From: an uncultured Ruminococcus sp.
GTDB lineage: Bacteria; Bacillota; Clostridia; Oscillospirales; Ruminococcaceae
NCBI GenBank assembly: GCA_947566125.1
Contig: CANOIR010000022.1
Span: 1 to 34,664, forward strand
Length of the DNA: 34,664 nucleotides
Direction of reading: 5' to 3'
The notes under the pieces were generated by a model that did not search any database, had not been told where the DNA came from, and saw only the letters and a program-made list of their open reading frames with translations. Below, one piece after another: positions 17,081-24,635 of the stretch. Within the stretch, counting starts at the first letter, position 1. Each line of letters opens with the position of its first letter. Both the position numbers and the translations under genes were made by a program.

Positions 17081-17108
17081 TTATAAAAGCAATTTTTATA
17101 AAAGCAAT
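17081..17108 (+). repeat. Tandem 13-bp direct repeat ahead of the CPBP gene
   Basis: TTATAAAAGCAAT occurs at 17081-17093 and again at 17096-17108, ending just before the AGGAGG ribosome site of the next gene. Either copy supplies a weak TATAAA-like box. Confidence 0.6.
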
Positions 17109-17124
17109 ATTAGGAGGACAATTT

Positions 17125-18141
17125 ATGTCAGGCAACTTAAAAAAGAACATACGAAAAACATCGGCATATAATTCAATAATGATATTTCTATTTATTATAT
17201 TCATTTTAGGCATAAGCTTGTTATCATCGTTTGTTTACTCAAATTTACCGGATTCTCATCCATTAAAAATAAGTTCCTTGTATACTCTTATATTATACAT
17301 AATTCAATATGTTGTGTTAATTCCATTATTGATAATATTATTTTATAAAACAAAACATGGAAAAGCTGCTCCAAAGCTAAAAGATTGCATATGCAAACCT
17401 AAGATGCCTGTTTCACAGATAATTAAATGGCTGTTTATCTCCTTGTTCTTTGTTTACGCTGCCTCTTTTATTTCAAATATCTTTTTCAATATCATTCAAA
17501 TGCTAACAAATATAGAAATGCATCCGGCTCAAATAAATGCTGATAACTCATTACTTAACATATTTACAAATACACTTTCAATAATGTTCTTTGCTCCAAT
17601 ATTTGAAGAAGCGTTTTTCAGAGGAACGTTATTGCGTAATTCTGCAAGATATGGCTCATGGTCTATGATTATTGCTATGGGCATAATGTTTGGACTTTGG
17701 CATATAAATTACGCTCAAACTATATACACAGCTGCATTAGGTATATGTGCAGGCTTTTTGATAATAAAAAGCGGTTCAATAGTTCCTTCGCTGTTGCTCC
17801 ATTTTATTATGAATACTATAGGAACAGTGCAGGTATTTATCTCAGGAAGTATTGACGCTGAAAAACTCGCCTCAATGGATTTAAATTATATGACTGAAAA
17901 TATAATACCTATTATGATTTCATCAATGATGGGATTTCTTATAATCGGTATTATGATAACAGGATTGGTACTTTTAATAATAGAACTTGCCGTGCATCAT
18001 CTTGATGGATTTAAACTTCCATGTGAGTACACAGAAATGTCTGAAAAGAAGAAATTTGCGATATATTTTTCTTCTCCTATAACAATAGTTATCACACTTG
18101 GTCTTATAGGACTTACGATATATAACGCATTAACTTTATAA
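17125..18141 (+). CDS. CPBP family intramembrane metalloprotease
   Basis: 338 residues, about eight membrane helices. All three CPBP active-site motifs are intact: EExxxR in FEEAFFRGTLLR (about residue 155), FxxxH in FGLWHINYA, and HxxxN in LLHFIMNTIG. The family contains Rce1-like proteases and bacteriocin-immunity proteins; the substrate here is unknown. The start follows AGGAGG with 7 nt spacing. It lies 46 bp upstream of a lipoprotein gene on the same strand, and the two may be co-transcribed, possibly by read-through from the ferredoxin promoter. No peptide-precursor gene was found beside it. Confidence 0.88.
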   Translation: MSGNLKKNIRKTSAYNSIMIFLFIIFILGISLLSSFVYSNLPDSHPLKISSLYTLILYIIQYVVLIPLLIILFYKTKHGKAAPKLKDCICKPKMPVSQIIKWLFISLFFVYAASFISNIFFNIIQMLTNIEMHPAQINADNSLLNIFTNTLSIMFFAPIFEEAFFRGTLLRNSARYGSWSMIIAMGIMFGLWHINYAQTIYTAALGICAGFLIIKSGSIVPSLLLHFIMNTIGTVQVFISGSIDAEKLASMDLNYMTENIIPIMISSMMGFLIIGIMITGLVLLIIELAVHHLDGFKLPCEYTEMSEKKKFAIYFSSPITIVITLGLIGLTIYNALTL

Positions 18142-18187
18142 ATTCTTTAATTTTAAATATAATATAAATATAAAGGAGTAATATAAA

Positions 18188-18868
18188 ATGACTTCAAAAA
18201 AAGTATTTAGTCTGCTTTGCTGCTCAGCTCTTATGCTTACACTTGCAGGCTGCAAAAAAAATAACAATAACACTGTAAAACCGGTAACTGAAGGCTCAGA
18301 AAGTACTGCTGTCACAACAACAATCGTTACACAGACGGGAGAAGTCGGCAAAGATGTCGAAATGGCTGGTGTTGAAATAAATATAAATAAATTTTATAAA
18401 AGTAATTTTTATGGTGCACAAGATGCCACCCTTTCAGCTGTTTTCTTTTTTGATGTAATTATAACAAATAATACTGACAAAGACATTGATGCAAATATGC
18501 TTACAAGTTTTGAATTTGAAGTAGACGGCAAACCGCACGATTCTGCAACACTTTTTGCAATAAGCAGTATCAAAAAGCAATTTGGAGATGATGCAAAATT
18601 TTTCTCTGATACTTTAAAACCGGACGATACACAAAGTGGATATATATCAGCTGAACTTCCAGACAAATTTGAAACTATAACTCTTAAATTCCTGCCGCTC
18701 GGCGGTGCTAAAAACGAACGAGATGAATCACAGGCTATAGTATACACATTTACTCAGAACGATTTTGAATATATATATATGGAATCTTATACACAAACCA
18801 GTGACGCTTCAAGCACCTCGAAAACTTCAACTACCTCAAACACAAAAAACACTTCAAGTAATGATTAA
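18188..18868 (+). CDS. Lipoprotein with Ig-like (DUF4352/DUF5067-type) domain
   Basis: 226-residue exported lipoprotein. The lipobox LTLAGC (Cys near residue 22) is textbook. A Ser/Thr-rich linker follows, then a single domain (about 55-200). Its pattern (FFFDVIITNNTDKDIDANMLTSFEFEVDGK...SGYISAELPDKFETITLKF) is that of DUF4352/DUF5067-type beta-sandwich lipoproteins. A Ser/Thr/Asn-rich tail ends the protein. Function is unknown; such domains recur as surface or sensor modules in Firmicutes. It has a good AAGGAG site, follows the CPBP protease gene and is closed by a bidirectional terminator shared with rnpB. Confidence 0.82.
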   Translation: MTSKKVFSLLCCSALMLTLAGCKKNNNNTVKPVTEGSESTAVTTTIVTQTGEVGKDVEMAGVEININKFYKSNFYGAQDATLSAVFFFDVIITNNTDKDIDANMLTSFEFEVDGKPHDSATLFAISSIKKQFGDDAKFFSDTLKPDDTQSGYISAELPDKFETITLKFLPLGGAKNERDESQAIVYTFTQNDFEYIYMESYTQTSDASSTSKTSTTSNTKNTSSND

Positions 18869-18890
18869 AACAAATAAAATAATATAAAAT

Positions 18891-18934
18891 AAAAATGACT
18901 GCCAAAGCCTTTAAAAGCTCAGCAGTCATTTTTT
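18891..18934. terminator. Bidirectional terminator between the lipoprotein gene and rnpB
   Basis: Stem AAAAATGACTGC (18891-18902) pairs with GCAGTCATTTTT (18922-18933). T-runs follow on both strands, ending the lipoprotein mRNA on plus and RNase P RNA on minus. Confidence 0.9.
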
Positions 18935-19284
18935 ATATGACCAGACCTATAAGCCGGGTTCTGTCTTGTGTGACAATTTATCTACTCCTTACGTCGCCGC
19001 AAGGCTCTAGCCGCCATTACGCATGATCCATCGGGCAAATGTTTTGACCATACGTACCAATAGGCGTTGCATCAGGTAAGGTTTACATAGCAATACAGTC
19101 TCCTGCACTCTGGTATGCTCTTACCACACCTTTCCACCCTTACTCTTAATTAAATTAAAAGCGGTATATTTCTGTTGCACTTGCTCTAAGGTCACCCTCG
19201 GCTGCCGTTAACAGCTACCCTGCCCTATGATGCCCGGACTTTCCTCATGGATATCTCCACGCTGCCACACAGTCTACTCATATA
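18935..19284 (-). ncRNA. rnpB: RNase P RNA component, bacterial type A
   Basis: Catalytic RNA that trims tRNA 5' leaders, about 350 nt. Read on the minus strand, the 5' part has the conserved GAGGAAAGTCCGGGC and CATAGGGCAGGGT blocks, and the 3' end has ACAGAACCCGGCTTA. The two ends (ATATGAGTAGAC at the start, GGTCTGGTCATAT at the end) pair into helix P1 with a mismatch. The GTCCGGGC form and overall size indicate type A rather than the Bacillus type B. It has its own consensus promoter and shares the terminator at 18891-18934. Exact ends are set from P1 and the promoter, to within a few bases. Confidence 0.95.
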
Positions 19285-19290
19285 TTATTT

Positions 19291-19319
19291 ATTATACAAT
19301 AAATTCAAGTTGTTGTCAA
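19291..19319 (-). promoter_or_regulatory. Promoter of rnpB
   Basis: Minus-strand TTGACA (19319-19314), 17-bp spacer, TATAAT (19296-19291), both perfect. It places the transcript start at about 19284, just after the acyltransferase stop. Confidence 0.92.
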
Positions 19320-19323
19320 TATT

Positions 19324-20457
19324 TTATTCACTGTTATTTTTACTATCCATTATTTTATTTGCATAGATTTTAATAACACGCATTATACAATAACACAATA
19401 AACAGGACAACAAAGTTATAGCAACCATAAAGATATAATTTATCTTGTAATCAGCTATATTCAACAGCCATGTTTCACTGATTATTTTCCTTGCAACGTA
19501 ATGATTCATATAAAGCCACATAGACCATGTACCTAAATATCGAAATATACTGCACCTAAAAATCACTGATACATAGCTTTTTTCGCTGTAAACTATAGCA
19601 AGTATAATCGGGAAAAGCATTGAAACAGGAAAAAGTATCGAGGCATCAAGTGTTCTCATAAACCATATCAAAAGAAAGAAAAATGAAAATGATACTTCAA
19701 CTGCCGTAATCAACAGACTTTTTTTAGCAAAGTACGATTTTATAAAATCAGCTATAAGATATGAAAGCACACCAAAGGATATTCCGCAAGCTGCTCTTAA
19801 AAATCCACCTGTAAATATAAATGCAAAACTGTTCTGGTCATAAAATGGTTCATCGCTATTATAGAAAAAAGCAAAGAGTGACATTGCAAGAATCGGTGAC
19901 AAAATGTAAAAGAAAAAATCCGGTTTCTTTTTCATAATATAATACATAGGCAGCATAGCAATAAACATTGCTGAAAGATACCACGTTATGCTATTTACAC
20001 CTATCGGTCTTACCCCAAACATTTGTAAGGTAAAAAATTCCGGAATAGCCTTTGCTGCAAGGTTAATAAATGTAATTATAACATTTTCGCCTTTGTTATT
20101 ATAAATATTAAGAATATAATAAACTATAAAATCAATTGCAAATGTAATAAGATATAATGGAGCAATTGATTTAATTTTACTCATAACATAGCATATGCTT
20201 TGTTTGCCGCATCTGTTTTTATCATATTCTTTTTCCCTAAAGTAATGAGCCGCCATAAAAAGACCTGATATAACAAAGAAAAAATGCACCGAAAACCAGC
20301 CGAATTTATTTGATATATCTCTTATAATACTGCCGCTAGGTGCAAATATCCTTGCATGATACAAAAAAACACATACGGCAAAAAACAGCTTCATTGCATC
20401 TATCTGATAATTTTTACAGCTTGCACTATTTTTATTCAGTCTACGAAATTCATCCAT
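19324..20457 (-). CDS. Acyltransferase family 3 (OafA/YrhL-type) membrane protein
   Basis: 377 residues with about ten hydrophobic helices. The N-terminus shows the family pattern: YQIDAMKLFFAVCVFLYHARIF, with the catalytic-type His in FLYHA, then FFFVISGLFMA. These enzymes transfer O-acetyl or succinyl groups to cell-surface sugars. ATG follows GGTGA. There are no polysaccharide genes beside it, so the acceptor is unknown. Its promoter faces away from the surface-protein gene at 20726, and the two share an intergenic region with TTGCAA repeats. Confidence 0.85.
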   Translation of the reverse strand: MDEFRRLNKNSASCKNYQIDAMKLFFAVCVFLYHARIFAPSGSIIRDISNKFGWFSVHFFFVISGLFMAAHYFREKEYDKNRCGKQSICYVMSKIKSIAPLYLITFAIDFIVYYILNIYNNKGENVIITFINLAAKAIPEFFTLQMFGVRPIGVNSITWYLSAMFIAMLPMYYIMKKKPDFFFYILSPILAMSLFAFFYNSDEPFYDQNSFAFIFTGGFLRAACGISFGVLSYLIADFIKSYFAKKSLLITAVEVSFSFFFLLIWFMRTLDASILFPVSMLFPIILAIVYSEKSYVSVIFRCSIFRYLGTWSMWLYMNHYVARKIISETWLLNIADYKINYIFMVAITLLSCLLCYCIMRVIKIYANKIMDSKNNSE

Positions 20458-20529
20458 TGTTCATTCACCTATTTTATATATTCATTAACTATAGCCCAAT
20501 TATTATAATGCTGTATTTAATATTATATT

Positions 20530-20558
20530 ATTTTACATTCGTTTTACTACATTGTCAA
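20530..20558 (-). promoter_or_regulatory. Promoter of the acyltransferase gene
   Basis: Minus-strand TTGACA (20558-20553), 17-bp spacer, TAAAAT (20535-20530). Confidence 0.7.
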
Positions 20559-20580
20559 GCATTTTTATGTTTTTTTATTT

Positions 20581-20626
20581 TTGCAAGCGAAATTGATTGC
20601 AAAAGCGATTGCAAAAACGCTTGTAA
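20581..20626. promoter_or_regulatory. Cluster of TTGCAA repeats between divergent promoters, LacI-type operator candidate
   Basis: Two adjacent 12-bp direct repeats, GATTGCAAAAGC (20595-20606) and GATTGCAAAAAC (20607-20618), are flanked by the inverted pair TTGCAAGCG (20581-20589) and CGCTTGTAA (20618-20626). Several overlapping TTGCAA-n-CG half-sites result, the kind of pattern bound by LacI-family or CcpA-like regulators. The cluster lies 22 bp from the acyltransferase -35 and about 40 bp from the surface-protein -10. Confidence 0.5.
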
Positions 20627-20665
20627 AAAAATACTAAAAATAATTCTATACTTTTTCTGAAAAAA

Positions 20666-20674
20666 TGTTATAAT
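20666..20674 (+). promoter_or_regulatory. Extended -10 promoter of the surface-protein gene
   Basis: TGT-TATAAT (TATAAT at 20669-20674) is an extended -10 box. No good -35 lies 16-18 bp upstream, which fits dependence on the extended element or on an activator at the TTGCAA cluster. Confidence 0.6.
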
Positions 20675-20725
20675 TAAAGATGTCAAGTATATTGGCAAAA
20701 GTATTTATATGAGAGGTAATGTATA

Positions 20726-22906
20726 ATGAAGACGAAAAGAATCATTGCGGCAGTGTTTGCTTTTGCAATAACAGTAACCAATTTCAGCGTTATAGCATTT
20801 GCCGCAGAAGAAGAAATTCAAACCGATGTTTCAACAGAAGCAATTTCAACAGAAACAACTGTAGAAACTACTACAACCGATGTAACTGAAGTATCCGAAG
20901 AAAGCACTGAAACAACTACAGAAGCAGTTGAAGATGACAGCATTTCTGAAGAAGATACAACTATTACAAAAGCCCTTTCAATCTTAAGCGGTGAAACCTT
21001 TACTATTGGTGATGAAAGTTTTAATGCTTCAATAAAGGACTATAAGCTTAAAATATATAATGACAGAGGCTTAGCATTTGAAAAAGATATTAGCATTTTT
21101 CAAATGATAGAATCTATCGCTTTAAGTGTAGAGGGAAACACACTTAATATTAAGGAATATGATAATTCCAGCAGATTGATTAATTATTATAATGTTGAGT
21201 ATAACTCAAGCACTGGTAAATTTGGGGACATAGACAACGTTGGAAGCGATAGCTATAGTTTTAATTTCCAAGGAGTATCTTTCTATGCAACTATAGAGCG
21301 TGTATTAAAAAACACTGATCAATATAATTATTTATCAATTTATTTTTCAGACGGTACTCCAACTAATATTAAAGATGAATTAGTATATGTTGAATATGAT
21401 CGTACAGGCGGAGGTGCGGGATACGAACCTGTAACTTATATCAGTGTTTCAGGTGATACGCTTACTATTCGCCGTATATTTGAACCCAACAACCCATCTA
21501 AAGACATACTGACAACATATACTTTTGATAAAGCTTCTAATACCTTTGTAAAATCAGGCTCAACATCTGACACTCAGGAAGTAACAGAACAAATGCTGCT
21601 TGATAAGTTTGTTTCCGAATATGGCAAAGAGCCCTATCAGAAAGATTTTGGTGACTTTAATGGTGATGGTGAGCTTGATGCGTATTTCTATCTTTTTATG
21701 GACAATACATATTTTGTAACTATGGATAATATCATAGACGTAACAAGATCTCATGACTGTGTCGGTGCTGATAGCTCACCAATATTCTTCTATTTCGAAC
21801 TTAGTGACGGAACAAAATTCCGTTTGACTTCACGATATGCTTTTATAGGTGTGGGACTGTGTTCATCGATATACATTGATAAAATCAACAAAGACGGCTC
21901 ACTTTCAACTGCTTCTATCAATGGAGAAGAGTCTGCAATTCCAGCTTCATGTTCTGCACCTATTGACCACAATGAATTTTGTAGAAGTATTGATTTTGAT
22001 AATATAGATACATATTTAACAGTCACTGAAACCGGTATAACTCTAAAGTATTATGATGGAGATAAGGAAAGCATAACCTCAACAAATTACACATATGACG
22101 AATCAAGCAACAGTTTTGTTTCAGACGGAAATTTGCCAAATAAAGAAGTAACAGAACAAATGCTGCTTGATAAGTTCACAGCACAGTATGGTGAGCCTTA
22201 TTACTATGAAAGTGGAGATTTTAATAACGACGGCATACTTGATATGTATTGTTCAATATTTAAAGAAGGCAAAAACCAAACATATTTTGTTACTATGGAC
22301 AATATTATACTTGCAAAGTCAAATGGCACAAGTATAGGTGGCAGTCTCGAAAGTTATATATACTTTAAAACAAACGATGGTAATCAATTTCGCTTCACTT
22401 TATATTACAGAGGTGCAGCCTTTTATGTAAGAGCAAGTTGCAGCATAGACAAAATAAATAGTGACGGAACAATGACAGCTGTAAACATCAATGGAAGTGA
22501 AGGTATATCTGTTTTATACGATGAATACTTTAACGATAATTCCATCGGAGATACTATACTTGAATATCCAAACGACATTGCTCAAGGTAAACTGTTTGAA
22601 CCATCTAATTATTTCTCATCAAATGGAGATATTATCACCATAAACAGATACGTTTATGATGGTGAAAATGCTGGAGTCGGCTCAACAAATTACACATATG
22701 ACGCAGATAAAAATGCTTTTGTTGTAGCAGGTTCAACTAATAATTCCGGAAATAGTTCTAATGGCAGTACAAGCAGTGTAAGCAGCTCACCAGCTACAAA
22801 CGACAACTTCTCAGTAATTCCATTTACATTATCAATCGCTCTTGTTGCCGGTGCAGCTACTGTGGTAGGGATTAAAAATAGAAAAAAACGTGAAATAGAA
22901 GAATAA
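20726..22906 (+). CDS. Repeat-containing cell-surface protein with EF-hand-like motifs and C-terminal anchor
   Basis: 726 residues. The signal peptide ends at AFA-AEEE (residue 26), and a Thr/Glu-rich linker spans about 30-85. Homologous modules follow, each beginning EVTEQMLLDKF. The first two carry calcium-loop-like motifs: DFNGDGELD (from residue 310) and DFNNDGILD (from residue 498). Each motif is followed by TYFVTMDNII. Modules end in related YTYD-x-NSFV segments (three copies). The C-terminus is Ser/Asn-rich, then SPATNDNFSV, a hydrophobic helix and RKKREIEE. That is the layout of a sortase signal whose core (normally xPxTG) has Asn in place of Gly. Function is unknown; adhesion or substrate binding is a guess. 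It is monocistronic with a strong terminator. Confidence 0.8.
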   Translation: MKTKRIIAAVFAFAITVTNFSVIAFAAEEEIQTDVSTEAISTETTVETTTTDVTEVSEESTETTTEAVEDDSISEEDTTITKALSILSGETFTIGDESFNASIKDYKLKIYNDRGLAFEKDISIFQMIESIALSVEGNTLNIKEYDNSSRLINYYNVEYNSSTGKFGDIDNVGSDSYSFNFQGVSFYATIERVLKNTDQYNYLSIYFSDGTPTNIKDELVYVEYDRTGGGAGYEPVTYISVSGDTLTIRRIFEPNNPSKDILTTYTFDKASNTFVKSGSTSDTQEVTEQMLLDKFVSEYGKEPYQKDFGDFNGDGELDAYFYLFMDNTYFVTMDNIIDVTRSHDCVGADSSPIFFYFELSDGTKFRLTSRYAFIGVGLCSSIYIDKINKDGSLSTASINGEESAIPASCSAPIDHNEFCRSIDFDNIDTYLTVTETGITLKYYDGDKESITSTNYTYDESSNSFVSDGNLPNKEVTEQMLLDKFTAQYGEPYYYESGDFNNDGILDMYCSIFKEGKNQTYFVTMDNIILAKSNGTSIGGSLESYIYFKTNDGNQFRFTLYYRGAAFYVRASCSIDKINSDGTMTAVNINGSEGISVLYDEYFNDNSIGDTILEYPNDIAQGKLFEPSNYFSSNGDIITINRYVYDGENAGVGSTNYTYDADKNAFVVAGSTNNSGNSSNGSTSSVSSSPATNDNFSVIPFTLSIALVAGAATVVGIKNRKKREIEE
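21578..22176 (+). repeat. Internal direct repeat in the surface-protein gene
   Basis: A 32-bp DNA segment is identical at 21578-21609 and 22145-22176 (encoding EVTEQMLLDK). A second segment of 23 bp is identical at 22078-22100 and 22681-22703 (encoding STNYTYD). Identity at the DNA level points to recent module duplication or gene conversion. Confidence 0.85.
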
Positions 22907-22917
22907 AATCATAAATA

Positions 22918-22948
22918 AAAAAACGAGCTTTAAACAGCTCGTTTTTTT
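22918..22948. terminator. Bidirectional terminator between surface-protein and GH26 genes
   Basis: AAAAAACGAGCT (22918-22929) pairs with AGCTCGTTTTTT (22936-22947), with T-runs on both strands. It serves both convergent genes; the GH26 stop is 2 bp away. Confidence 0.9.
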
Positions 22949-22949
22949 A

Positions 22950-24620
22950 TTACTCTATAATCGATTCATCAGTAGTAACACTCGTTTTACTCTGACTGCA
23001 ATACTCTATGTAATCATCACGTGTAAGCACACCTTCGGAATTATATATCCTGATAAGCGTTTCCGTATCCACAAATTGATTATCTTCTTGCTCCAGATAA
23101 GGCTCATACCATAAGCCAAAATATGACCATACACTGCCATCACGGAAGGCAGATGTTATATCAGGAAGAGAACTGCATTCGCTTAGTGCTATAAGCTTTC
23201 CATCTGTCATATTTTGCAATGCATAATATGACTCATAGCCGCTGCCAAATGTTTCATTTTCTTCCAGATAAATATCTGCCGCTGCTATATCATATTCGCT
23301 GCTATAAGGCAAATAATCCTCATCTGTTCCACTCCATACCCACAAAAGATTATCAAGTTTATGATACTCTGTCATTCTCTTATAAAGCAGATCCCAAAGC
23401 CAGCAATAAACATCACTTCCACTGCTGTTCCACCAATAAGAATCATCTCCGCCTTGATGCAGTGGATGCCATAATACCGGAACGCCTGCATTTTTGAGTT
23501 CCTTAAGTCCTTCGGACACACTGTCTATATCTTCAATTATCGCAGCACACTCTTTGGAAATTTCACTTTTTTTCTCAAGATTTTCAATCTCCAAAGGCGT
23601 AAGACAAGCTATATCCTCAAATGTCACTGCACTGCTCAAGCTGAATTGTTCACTCTCTTCAAGTTTGCCTGATTCTCCAACAGGTGCAAACCAATGCCAC
23701 ATAAGACCTGTTATACCGCCGCTTTTACTCCATTCAACAGCAGAATTTACTATTTCCTGCTTGGCTGAACTTCCTCCGTTCAGACTGTACAAATACATAT
23801 CTGCAAAACGAATTGCCGGATATTTTCCGGTGCTTGTAAATATTCGTGCGATCTCACTGTTGCTGCTGTCAGAAACTTGCTGTCCACTAATAATTGCCTT
23901 TCCATAATTATCGCACAAAAATTGCAGAAGAGTTTTTGTTTCTGATGAAGCATTTTCATTGACCGGTACTGCTGATATAAATGTATCAGGTTCAAGGGAT
24001 ATATTATTATGAATTTCTATGCAGTCAAGCAACATATCACCGCTGACCTGCTGAATGGAAATTTTATTTGTACCTGTTTCCATATATATTCCCGGAATAG
24101 TTGCACTTATAAATCTATCGCTGCTTTCTATTGTAATATTTGCTGTTTCTTCATCGTTTACAAAAACAGTACATTCCGCACCTTCTTCGGCACAAGCAAC
24201 AACGGAAATATCATAATGCTGTGATGAAGGTATCTCAGCATTAAATATAAATGTATTATTAAGTTCTCCGCTAAGTCCGCTTATATATCCGCTGCCGGTA
24301 TAATCAGGTTTTTCATTCATAGTTTTAAATGATGCCGGCAAAGGCTGGTCTTCAGCCTGACATATAAGCTCTGCTTCTTCTGTGGAAATATCCGGAACGT
24401 GAAGAGGAATTTGTTCAAATTTCGGTCCGGTAAGCTCTGCTGTCGTTGTTACAGATACAGTTGTTACTGCACTTGCAGAAATCGGCTCTGTAGATGTAAT
24501 TGCAGGAACTTCTGTATTTTCATAAATACGTGGCGGTGTTTGATTTATCTCATTGCAGCCAACCATTCCAAAAAGCATTACTGCTGATATAAGAACTGTC
24601 AAATATTTTTTCAGTGCCAT
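22950..24620 (-). CDS. GH26-family (mannanase-like) lipoprotein with N-terminal CBM-like domain, acid/base Glu replaced
   Basis: 556 residues. Lipobox MVGC (Cys22), Ser/Thr-rich linker (about 40-65), a CBM6/35-like beta-sandwich (about 80-205: AELICQAEDQPLP...GSGYISGL...LLDCIEIH), then a GH26 barrel (about 215-545). GH26 landmarks are GKAIISGQQ, GLMWHWFAPVG, PVLWHPLHQGG, YWWN, LLWVWSG and the nucleophile-type Glu481 in ALSECS. In family members the catalytic acid/base lies in WRPLHEA; here that Glu is Gln389 (codon CAA, 23456-23454) and the Arg is His385. It may therefore be inactive, a binding protein or a changed enzyme. It is the second gene of an operon, 15 bp after GH95, with a GAGGCG ribosome site. 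Confidence 0.85.
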   Translation of the reverse strand: MALKKYLTVLISAVMLFGMVGCNEINQTPPRIYENTEVPAITSTEPISASAVTTVSVTTTAELTGPKFEQIPLHVPDISTEEAELICQAEDQPLPASFKTMNEKPDYTGSGYISGLSGELNNTFIFNAEIPSSQHYDISVVACAEEGAECTVFVNDEETANITIESSDRFISATIPGIYMETGTNKISIQQVSGDMLLDCIEIHNNISLEPDTFISAVPVNENASSETKTLLQFLCDNYGKAIISGQQVSDSSNSEIARIFTSTGKYPAIRFADMYLYSLNGGSSAKQEIVNSAVEWSKSGGITGLMWHWFAPVGESGKLEESEQFSLSSAVTFEDIACLTPLEIENLEKKSEISKECAAIIEDIDSVSEGLKELKNAGVPVLWHPLHQGGDDSYWWNSSGSDVYCWLWDLLYKRMTEYHKLDNLLWVWSGTDEDYLPYSSEYDIAAADIYLEENETFGSGYESYYALQNMTDGKLIALSECSSLPDITSAFRDGSVWSYFGLWYEPYLEQEDNQFVDTETLIRIYNSEGVLTRDDYIEYCSQSKTSVTTDESIIE

Positions 24621-24635
24621 ATTATTCGCCTCTGT

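Noticed and set aside
18136..18351. 71-codon minus-strand frame over the lipoprotein start
   Set aside because: Antisense to a lipoprotein with a textbook lipobox and ribosome site.
20581..20626. Possible start of a CRISPR array
   Set aside because: Repeats are only 12 bp, adjacent and few, with no spacers; they fit an operator cluster.
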